Source: Coprinellus micaceus (lineage: Eukaryota > Basidiomycota > Agaricomycetes > Agaricales > Psathyrellaceae). From it: 64,000 bases of DNA. Each line of letters starts with the position of its first letter. The first letter of the stretch is position 1. Shown here piece after piece: positions 55,551 through 64,000 of this stretch. A program made the position numbers and the translations under genes. The notes beneath the pieces are model-generated. The model made no database searches. It saw nothing but the letters and a program-made list of their open reading frames with translations, and was not told the DNA's origin. Location of the stretch: positions 1,984,001 to 2,048,000 of the forward strand of contig OX596334.1 in assembly GCA_951394405.1 (NCBI GenBank), given 5' to 3'.

Positions 55551-57862
55551 CTACTGGTCGTTGGCAAGGTCCTCGATCAAGGACTTCAAACCCAAATCTT
55601 CCTCAATCTGGAGTCAGGCAAAAGTCAGATAAAGAACTCCATGAGTGGCACGTATTTTAGTGATAGATCCGGAAGGACGGCGGCTCACCAGGGATTTAAG
55701 GTGACTATCTTCTTTGCCTGCTGCAGAATTGAACACCTCGTCCATCTCCTCGAGCGATACATTCGCAGTTTCCGGTACTGAATATGTCGCCCATAGATAT
55801 GCCAGGAAGCACGCAGCGGAGAAGGTAACGAAGGTCGCTCTGTCTCGCAATGGATCAGTGTGTATGACGGGAGCCAAGACCCAATACTTACGAAGGGGAC
55901 TTGGAGATAATGACGGGTGTGATCAGCCCAATGAGGACTGTCATCGAGTCAGACAGCTGAAAACACCAGAGGGTACTGGGAACAACGCACAGTTATTGGT
56001 CCAATTTGATGCTGTCGAGAGAGAGACACCTTTGCTCCTCATTGAGAGGGGGAAAACTTCACTGGGCAGGACCCAGCCAATGGGACCAAACGAAACACCA
56101 TAGGCCGCAGTGAAGGTGTAGATTCCGCTATAGAGGGTGAAAGTTTAGGCGAAATTTAGGTAGATAGATACTAACGACGTACCCGACTGCGATCCACGCG
56201 GCGTACCGGTGACTCGCCCAATCATCTTGAAAGAGGAGTACGAGCAACGCAATTGACATATGGGAGGCGCTCATGACTGAACTCCCCAACCTCATCAGTG
56301 GCTTTCGACCTGAAAAAGGGATTGAGTACGAGTACGGGATCCAGAAAGCGAGTTCGCAACACACCGATTTTGTCAATATATACGATTGCTGGAATAACAG
56401 CGAAGAGCTGAACGATTCCGATGCCCCCAGAGACAAGGAGTGCCACCGTATCTCCTTCTAGACCGATGCTCTGAACCAGTGTTGGGCCATAGTACAGCAG
56501 TGCGTTGATGCCACTCCACTCTGTACGAGTCCGGATGAGCGATTGTGGTAGAGCTAAACAGCGAGGGTGACGCACGTTGGAAGAACATGACCAACACTCC
56601 AACCAAGGTCCTATCCCTGTACTCCTTACTGAAAAGCCTGCCCCATGCCCTCAATTCCGATTTGAAACCGGATTTGCCTTCACCGTCCGCACCAAATGTC
56701 TTCTGGATCAGCTCCGTCTCAACCTTCATCTCCAACAGTTCGATTTGTAGAAGCGAGTCGCTCTCGGCTTCCTCCTGGGACCTCATTCTCAACCTTGCCA
56801 AACTCTTCAATGCATCCGCATCGCGTCCTTTCAAAACGAGCCATCGCGGTGAGGGCGGTAAAATCAAACACCCCAAGCCAAGGATGATTCCAGGGATGAT
56901 TTGTACGCCGAGCGGAATGCGCCAGGACATCGGACCTGGGATGGAACGCGTGATGAAGCCAGTCCAGAAGCCAAACACGACCCCGAGGACGATGGACAAT
57001 TGCTCAAGCGCTAGAAGCGAGCCTCGGACTTCTGGTGGACTAATTTCCGCCATGTAAAGAGGAGAAAGCATGCTCAGTGCTCCGACCCCGATTCCGCCTA
57101 TTGCTCGCCCCAGGAAGAGATGGAAGAGGTTGTGAGCAAGAGCTTGGAAGGTAGAGCCGATGCAGAATATAACTGGTGATTTGATTCTGTAAGTCCATTT
57201 GGAACAAAACGTGCGAGGTCACGAAGCTCACTGGATGCAAAAATGATAGAGTATCGCCTCGAATATCTGTCTGCAAAGTAACCGGCGAACAGGGCTCCAA
57301 CGAGAGCTCCAAGTTCCAGGACTGCAGCTGGCAAAGTGCGAGTTGGGTGCGTAAGGGCGCGGCGAGGCCTGGGTGTGTTGGGCTACGCACTCATGATTCC
57401 CTTCTGAAGAGGCGTGATGGGCCAGCGTTTCACGAAATCCTCCATGACAAGGACATTTGCGATCTGGTGTACTCAGTAACTCCCCAGCACTTCCATAATT
57501 ACAAATTACTCACAACTCCTTGGTCATATCCAAATTCCAACCCTCCAATTGAAGCAAAGAAAGCACATAGGAGAGCATAGTAATTATGCCTAAGACCAGC
57601 CAGTCCTTTGGGACCATAGCTGTACGCATAAGACCTGTCCTTATGGATAGTCAACGAACCTCCGTAGGCGGCTGCCCTCGTCACGTCTTCCGCACGACCA
57701 TCAGGTAGAAGCGGCTGCTCTGATGTGGGGCTCCTGGCGTCGTGGTCGGGTTGTTCATGATGCTCTTCACGAGCACTCAGGGCGACATATCCTCCATCAC
57801 GAGCGCTCTAGAGGGATGGATTTAGCAGGTTCGCTTTGAGTGTTCGGGTAGAAGAGTACCAT
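55551..57862 (-). CDS. MFS sugar transporter
   Basis: Twelve-helix hexose/polyol transporter of the sugar-porter family in the plasma membrane. The predicted start is an ATG-only exon at 57862-57860, followed by a GT-AG intron and an N-terminal region RDGGYVALSAREEHHEQ. Family signatures follow: GGLEFGYDQGVVSNL, FADRYSRRYSIIFAS, GRAIGGIGVGALSMLSPLYM, SPPEVRGSLLALEQL, PPSPRWLVLKGRD, EWSGINALLYYGPTLVQSIG and PETANVSLEEMDEVF. The last is close to the usual PETKG end of the twelfth helix. About a dozen short introns interrupt it. The C-terminus is acidic (IEEDLGLKSLIEDLANDQ). The exon-1 assignment is inference from the lack of any other in-frame ATG. The substrate cannot be told from sequence. 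Confidence 0.85.
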
Positions 57863-58673
57863 GCGAGAGACGATTCTAATGGACCCGGTGGAGAGTGTTT
57901 ACGAGGAAGCGCCGTTCACCATCCGCAGTGACACCAGGAAGCGGCATCTCGGCATGGTTTCACACGTGTCGCCAGCGCCAATCGAGGGCCGGCTGCTGTC
58001 CCGTCGCGCCCAATCGAAGGTTTCCCAGACCCCTTTATTCATGGAACGCACACTGTTGATGAAAGAGCGATTTTATACGGTGTGGGCTGATGGCGGTTGT
58101 CGATACGGAGGACGAACGGCCCTTTTTGCAGCGTGCCTCCCCCGTAATTGAAGCCACGATCTCGGAGAGCCTTTCGTGTTCCCGGTCCCGAATTCCAAGC
58201 CTGCTGGCTCCGCTGTAAAGGTCAAAGGATGAGCCGAGACTGCGCGGGAACCCGTTCAAGTCCGTAGACTTCCGGATTGAACTTGAACGACCGACCCCCA
58301 GTGTAGGTTCCGGGCCATGCAAAGGATCAGTCAAAGCATGGCGAGGCACGCTCAGGGGGAACCGACGCGCGATGACGGATATAACAGCGACGCAAGACCG
58401 ATTCATGGATACCTCGGACAAGAGAGGACGGGCGACCTCGCTGATGTCGATGAAGTCATCACGCGTAGGACGTCCCGCCTCCCCCGCCTCCCCGCATTTC
58501 GATGCGATCACATGTGATTGCACGGACCATCACGATTCACCCTCGCCCGGTGCTTGGCACGCCATCCTCCAGCGCCGCACTCGTCGAGCTCAAAATATTC
58601 TACACCCAGGGTGAGCCCTGGTGGGTTGTGGCGTTAACCATTGTTGAGAAGCAGGTCAAAGGGCGGTTTATAT
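57863..58673. other. 0.8 kb spacer with weak open frames
   Basis: This is the region upstream of the transporter (-) and downstream of TMEM14 (-). A minus-strand frame at 58035-58523 (FPRSLGSSFDLYSGASRLGI) and a plus-strand frame at 58372-58614 compete for the same sequence. Neither shows a known domain or clear splice sites. Nothing is confidently called. Confidence 0.35.
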
Positions 58674-59250
58674 TCAGTGCTGGCTAAGGGCATAAAGCGT
58701 CTTGCCGTAGTAGAATCCTGTCGACGCAGAGGTGACGGCCAGAATGACAGGGATGGGGCCTTTTGCGATACGGGGGAGGGAGGAGAGGAGAAGCAAGGCC
58801 GAGGCTCCTGTGGTTCGAGAGCGTAGAGCCAGAACGGACGAAGAAGCGCGTTTGGGGTCGAAGTACGTGATGGATATGGAAGAACCAAGTCAGTTCGTGG
58901 TACGGCATGCGCAGCGACAGCTACAGGGAAGTAGAACGCACCGAGGGCTCCCTCAATACCGTTGTTCGTTCCCTTGCGAATAGCATCTGCACTCCAGAGG
59001 AAGAGCAATCCAACGCTGTTCATAGGAGAAATGGCGTATAAGAGAGGTATCGCGTGTACAGGGTTGAACACGTATGCTTACCCCACTCCAGCAACTAACG
59101 ACGGTACTGATTTTGTTCTGGCGAAACCGGTGACACCTCCAATAATGCACAGTCCACCCATCGTATACGCAGGGTATGCAGACTAAACGACTTCATGATC
59201 AGGACATCGATAGGCAGGGGGGAAGACGGGATCGCGCTCGTGCTCACCAT
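58674..59250 (-). CDS. TMEM14-family small membrane protein
   Basis: Four-helix membrane protein of about 100 residues, related to the TMEM14/UPF0136 family found in mitochondrial and ER membranes. Exon 1 is the ATG at 59250-59248, directly followed by a GTGAGC donor. After a 62 bp intron the sequence is SAYPAYTMGGLCIIGGVTGF, ARTKSVPSLVAGV, GVGLLFLWSADAIRKGTNNG, IEGALGASALLLLSSLPRIA, and a last helix PIPVILAVTSASTGFYYGKT that ends LYALSQH. The GGLCIIGG-to-SVPSLVAG pattern is the family signature. Relatives in animals influence haem transport; function here is inferred only from homology. Confidence 0.85.
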
Positions 59251-59534
59251 ATTAACCAAGAAGAGGATGGGTGGTGGTGTCAGTGAATATGTGGTTGTTG
59301 GGAGAAGGCAAGAAGCAAAGGGTGAGAATGTACCCCAGCGCTCACGAGACCCCGCATTGCGAACCCCGCCGGCAACTTGACATAAGTCAGCCGAAACGCG
59401 TCTGATATAGATGAAGGGAGCTTGACAACCTCAGCTTGCCTCACGTAAAGGAGACCTTCAAATACTTGACGGAACGCGTGGATGGAGTACCGACAGTAGT
59501 CTACCATACAAAGGATAGAGGTGCTCCAAGTGGA

Positions 59535-60922
59535 CTATAGGAAGAAAGTCTTCCTCGACGTCTCCAATTCCGGCTAGGAACAAGATAAGTTGGATTCGGG
59601 GGAAACAAGCCACAACGACGTACCTTCCATTGCCAAAGAAATTCGTCAACTTTCGGAGGCACCGTCTTTGGGCGCTCTTTTGGTTGCTTTCCCTGTTCAT
59701 CCTCCTCCTTGCTCTCGGATTCTTCGACCGGATCACCCTCCTCATCTTTTTCGATCGTCAGAGGCGCTGCACTCTCTCCGTAGTTGTGCACGGCAGGTAT
59801 GTTTTTCTTTAGCGATCGAAGCTTGAGAGTAAACCGAGGACCGATCTCTTGCAATGCAACCTTTTCTTCTGAACGGAACGCGTATCTACGACGTCTGTTA
59901 GAGGCATCCTGTGCGAAGTTGTGAGGGGAATCGCTTACCGGTGCCGACGGAAGAAGATGAAGTCTCGCTGATTGTGCAGAGTAACAACCTGTCGACCCGC
60001 GAATTCGGGTAATGGTGGCATAGTGGTTTGAAACATCCTTCCAACGCAGTGCCCTAGCCGCGTTACGAATCCGTTGAGAATCAATTCGGGGTAGTGAGGG
60101 GTTGCGCGGGCATGACCCTGGTATGTAGTGAGTGAGGTTCTTAATCGGAGATTGAGCGGCAACGTACGAAGATCTGTTTGGTGAGCTCTATTGAAGTAAG
60201 CTTGTAGTATGCTGTGGGTCCATTGGGGAGATAGACAACAGTCAAAGCGTCTGTGGGTGGTGTTATAAACGTCTCGTACTCAGGAGCGATGGAAAGTGCG
60301 CAGACATACTTGGCTTCTTCATATCCTCGTTCACGACCATCAAGTGCTTGTAGCCTCTATCAGCTGCCCATGCCGCTATCCGACCCATCTCAAAGCCCTT
60401 TCCCTTTTTCCGCCGTCTGAACTCTGCACCAGGAAACACTCCAACCAACTCGTCGCAGAACTCGTACGTGGCTTTCGACGCTTTGAAGGACGTAGTGACC
60501 AGAACTTTCGGTGGGAGGCTGGGGTCGTCACAGTTGAAGTACGAGGAGAACAAGTCGGTGGTGAGGTCGGCTTCGCGCTCCTGGTGAAGCGCCTCGGTCG
60601 ACGATGATCCTTCCCCTTGGTTTGAGCTCGACGGGTCGGCGGTCATGATCGACGGGTCGAACTCTCGCATGTTGTCGAGTGTACGGGGGACATTTTTGGC
60701 AAGTCGTTCCTACAATCCAATATCGGTTAGAATAATGGTTCGGAATGGAACTGCGGTAGGCCTCCGTACCTTCTTCGCCTCTGGGTCATTCGCCTCGGCT
60801 TTAGCTGTTGCCAGTCGTTTTTGAAGCTTAGCCTGGGCCTTGGCCTTGCGGATCTTTTGCACAACATCTTCCCTCTTGTGCTTGTTCTTGATATGAGATG
60901 CTTCAAAGCGAGTTGGCGGCAT
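59535..60922 (-). CDS. RPF1: Ribosome production factor 1 (Brix domain)
   Basis: Nucleolar assembly factor for the 60S subunit, needed for 27S pre-rRNA processing. The start at 60922 reads [20 protein letters not shown], followed by a coiled basic region ([18 protein letters not shown]). The Brix fold contains [114 protein letters not shown] and [18 protein letters not shown] Glu-rich insertion ([17 protein letters not shown]) precedes the C-terminal [20 protein letters not shown], whose last exon is 39 bases long. The [11 protein letters not shown] motif is diagnostic of the Imp4/Rpf1 group. The gene is housekeeping. Confidence 0.92.
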
Positions 60923-61320
60923 TTTGGTGGATTTATCGTCCGGACAAGGGTCAGTGGTGAACGCAGAGTCCCAAATTCTTTGTTTGGCCGTATTGAAACC
61001 CCAAGGCCTCCAAGTCCGATGATATCGGGGGCCGGCACGATGCTGTTGGCGGAGGAAATGCCCCTAAACGGTGAAACCAAACTTGAACTTGACCCTCATC
61101 GAGGAGATATCGTACCCCGGGATGAACAGACAGCTTGAACGCATTTCTGACAGCCCTAGGCTGCATGCTCCACTTGTACGGGAGGCCATGTGACTCAGGA
61201 CGATGGCTGTTGACGAATTGCGGCGGAGATGATACTCGATGATCCTCCTGTTCGAAGCGGCTTTTTGCTCCCGACTTTCATCTCTCCTCCTCCTCGTCAT
61301 ACTGCACCAGCGCTCTTCCA
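60923..61320. promoter_or_regulatory. Divergent promoter between RPF1 and the second carboxypeptidase S gene
   Basis: 398 bp between the two starts. No recognisable TATA box or repeated motif was seen. Confidence 0.5.
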
Positions 61321-63760
61321 ATGGTACTCAAGGACGAGCTCGCACATACCCTGCCTTCGCCGGTAGGAGTGAAGGGTGATAATCCTCGCCCAAAACAACG
61401 TCGGTTCCGCAACATCATGCAGAAAGTCACTCTGTCTGTCCTCTTGGGCTGCGTCATATACAACACAGTGGATCTCCTTGCCCCAGAGGGCTATACCACC
61501 AAGCTGGGCGCTTTCACCGGTGCCGACGCCTCTTTGAAGGGGCACAGTTGTCCACAGGCCGACGTGCTTCGCCCCTCGAAGAACCAGGACCTCTGGTCAG
61601 ACATCACGCACCAAATTGCTTCGCAAGAGTTCAGGATTCAAGCAGTAGGATGGCTCAGCGGTGCAGTCCAGGTTCCGTGGGTGGATCTCACGTTGGATTA
61701 AATGTCTTTTCACCAACGATACAACCTACAGAACTGAATCCTTCGACGAGATGGGTCCCATTGGCGAGGACCGACGCTGGGACGCGTTCGGGCCATTCCA
61801 TGCGTATCTTCACAGCGCTTTCCCCTTGGTGTGCGCTCATACCCACTTACACGGCTTGTACCTCCTTACGGTGTTTCCAGTCACACTACTTTGAGGCGCA
61901 CCGAAGTCAACACATACGGCCTCATTTACGAGTGGGTGGCTTCGGAGGACAGCTTCCAGAAGCCTCTCCTACTCGCTGCCCACCAAGGTAAGCCTCTCGT
62001 CATCGTTAGAATTGCGTCCCCTACAATGCGAACTAGATGTGGTGCCTGTGGACCAGACAACGCTCGACCAGTGGAAATACCCACCTTACTCCGGTCATTA
62101 TGACGGTGAGCGCATCTGGGGTCGCGGAAGCAACGATGACAAGAGTGGCCTTATTGGTGTTCTGTGAGTCCCCAATACCTCTTAAGGGGTGGGTACTAAC
62201 CACCCCGGGTTTTAGTTCCGCGGTGGAGACCTTGATCAAGAGCGGTTTCCAGCCCACACGCAACCTCGTCCTCGCGTTCGGTTTCGACGAGGAGACGAGC
62301 GGATTACAGGTTTGTCGTGAATGCTCCCGACATATTGCGTAGCGATATTTACTCAACAACCGCGCTATTTAGGGAGCAGGAGAGCTCTACAAGGTCCTGG
62401 ATCAGAAATATGGCAAGGATGGCATTGCCATGGTTGTCGACGAAGGAAGTAAGTGGGCTTTTCATCCCACAGTCCTGGGATTTGGGATTGCTAATGACAT
62501 TACCCAGTGGGCTTCTCCGAACAGTACGGCTCCTACGTCGCCGGACCTGGAATCGCTGAGAAGGGTTCTCTCAATGTCCAGGTTGAGGTCAAGGCTCCCG
62601 GTGGGCACTCCAGCGTACCCCCTGCTCATACCGTAAGATTTCTCCACAATGACTTTGAGTGACGCGGTACTCAGTGCCCCGGGTTTTCATAGAGTATTGG
62701 CGTTCTGTCGGCTCTCCTGGTCCACTTCGAGCAGAATCCTTTCGACGTCCAGCTTGTAGGCGTATCGTCTCCCAATTTTCCAGTCTGTTCTGACGCGCGT
62801 TCTCACCTAGACTCGCGACCAACCGATCTACACCACCCTCCAGTGTATCGGCGAGCACGCGAAAGATGTTCCCAAAGGCCTTCGTAAGATCATTAAAAAA
62901 GCCGCCAAGTCCGATAAGGCGCTCAGCAAGCTGAGCTCCACCGTTCTGGAGGACCATCTCATGAAGAGTTTAGTTGGTAACACCCAAGCCATTGACATCA
63001 TCGGTGGCGGCGTGAAAAGTAACGCGCTTCCTGAACTCGCCTGGGCCGTGGTCAACCACAGGATCAGCGTGACCGAGTCCGTACTCCACTCCATATTCCC
63101 AACGCCCGTCGCTGATAGGGATCCGTTGCAGGTCTGTCTCCGCACTCAAGGCCAGAGACACCAAGCTCCTCGAACCCATTGCCAGGAAGTTCAACCTCAC
63201 TTATCGCGCCTTCGGCGAACTGCTGACGGAGGCGGGTGCTCCCGCACTTGGCTCTCTCGCCCTCTCGGACATCTCCCGAGGTGGGTTGGACCCCGCACCC
63301 ATTACGCCTACCTTCGGTAGCGAGGGTGCACCATTCAAGTTGTTAAGTGGCACAATTAAGGCCGCATTCAGGGCGTATAGGTCCGGTTTGAAGAGTGAAG
63401 AGTCGGATATCGTCGTTGCGCCTAGCATGATGTCAGGGAACACTGGTGCGTTACCTCTGGGTCCCCGTCTTATAACTGAGGGTTAGGCTGAATATATGCA
63501 ATGTAGACACCCGCTTCTACTGGAACTTGACCCGCCACATCTTCCGTTATAGCCACCAGAACGGTGGAAAGAATAGCAACGCACTATCCCGTGGCATTCA
63601 CACAGTCAACGAGCGTACGTCTTCGTTCTCGGTCCATACACGCGAGCTACAGTTGCCGACTCCTAATCTATACACAGACATCGAGGTGGATGCGTGGCTC
63701 GAGATGATTCAGTTCTACACCACGTTGATCCTCAACGTCGACGAATCAACGGAGGTGTAA
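61321..63760 (+). CDS. CPS1-like: M20 metallopeptidase, vacuolar carboxypeptidase S family, copy 2
   Basis: Paralogue of the gene at 14442-17331. A membrane anchor spans about residues 36-53 (VTLSVLLGCVIYNTVDLL). All exons join in frame, for example GAVQVP-TESFDEMGPIGE across a GTGGGT donor and AFPLV-HTTLRRTEVNTYG. The metal and catalytic motifs are complete: LLAAHQDVVPVDQTTLDQW, GERIWGRGSNDDKSGLIGVL, FGFDEETSG, EVKAPGGHSSVPPAHT, IGGGVKSNALPELAWAVVNH and DTRFYWNLTRHIFRYSHQNG. The C-terminus is LEMIQFYTTLILNVDESTEV. This copy is compact, without the Ser/Pro and Asp/Gly insertions of copy 1, and is closer to the standard family length. It probably cleaves C-terminal residues from peptides in the vacuole. 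Confidence 0.9.
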
Positions 63761-63848
63761 TGCTCTCAAAGGTATCCTCCAGATTCCTCTTGGCTGTTGA
63801 CGATCCGGGTGCCATCATCACTCGGGAATATATATTGCCAAACCTTGG

Positions 63849-64000
63849 TTACCTATACACACTATGTTTCACGTAGGGTATGCATGGCACAGGACCACCC
63901 CGAGCATCGGGAGAATCGTACAAATGCGGGAACAAGGAGCCGTGAGGATGACCATCACGCTTCACATAACGAGCCGTCATGGATCCTCCTGCTACATTTC
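63849..64000 (-). CDS. Partial 3' end of a gene at the window edge
   Basis: The minus strand has an open frame entering from the right edge: MTARYVKRDGHPHGSLFPHL, then YDSPDARGGPVPCIPYVKHS, ending VYR and a TAA at 63849-63851. Codon use looks coding. The piece is about 50 codons long and no family can be assigned. The frame could also be a chance one. Confidence 0.35.
   Translation of the reverse strand, partial: NVAGGSMTARYVKRDGHPHGSLFPHLYDSPDARGGPVPCIPYVKHSVYR

Noticed and set aside
1..64000. CRISPR arrays, rRNA genes, bacterial operons or integrons
   Set aside because: No regularly spaced repeats, no rRNA sequence, and every strong gene is intron-containing and fungal.

Overview
The window is nuclear DNA from a filamentous basidiomycete, most likely an Agaricomycete. 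The evidence is short introns (about 40-75 bp, GT-AG) in nearly every gene, families typical of this group (Kre9/Knh1-like wall proteins, an AA9 oxidase, a GPI chitin deacetylase, NACHT proteins, expanded F-box families), and eukaryotic core genes (RPL43, SEC1, a Rom-type RhoGEF, TRM82, RPF1). There is no bacterial or organellar signal. Gene models were built by hand from reading frames, splice sites and remembered family features, so small exons and some termini are approximate.

Layout. 0-8.9 kb: RPL43 (-), a poorly coding 2.3 kb stretch, a GPI-type Kre9/Knh1-like protein (+), an F-box protein (+), and a tiny secreted Kre9/Knh1-like protein (-). 8.9-14.2 kb: an accessory cluster, all on the minus strand. 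It holds an orphan multi-exon gene, a PD-(D/E)XK nuclease-like gene bracketed by partly rearranged direct repeats, and a NACHT NTPase. 14.4-21.2 kb: an M20 carboxypeptidase S (-) and a 1,067-residue low-complexity protein (+). 22.3-29.2 kb: a beta-trefoil lectin-like protein (+), a divergent AA9 protein (-), an EXPERA/TMEM97-type membrane protein (-) and TRM82 (+). 29.4-31.5 kb: a second NACHT gene (+). 32-39 kb: SEC1 (-) and two tandem F-box paralogues (-), one frameshifted. 40-48 kb: chitin deacetylase (-) and a Rom-type RhoGEF (-). 48-52.7 kb: a 222 bp MITE and an F-box gene interrupted by a 1.3 kb non-autonomous DNA element. 53-64 kb: a FAD-linked oxidase (+), a sugar transporter (-), TMEM14 (-), RPF1 (-), a second carboxypeptidase S (+), and a partial gene at the right edge (-).

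The housekeeping genes do not form one pathway, as is normal for a fungal chromosome. Several encode cell-surface and secretion functions: wall proteins, chitin deacetylase, SEC1, and the Rho-wall-integrity GEF. The accessory material is the unusual part. An 11-base motif, ATTARGCGCCC, occurs eight times, one copy with a first-base mismatch. At three sites it lies upstream of accessory genes (both NACHT genes and the orphan gene) in the same configuration. Three genes begin with an exon that is only the ATG. One F-box gene carries a clean transposon insertion whose removal restores the reading frame.
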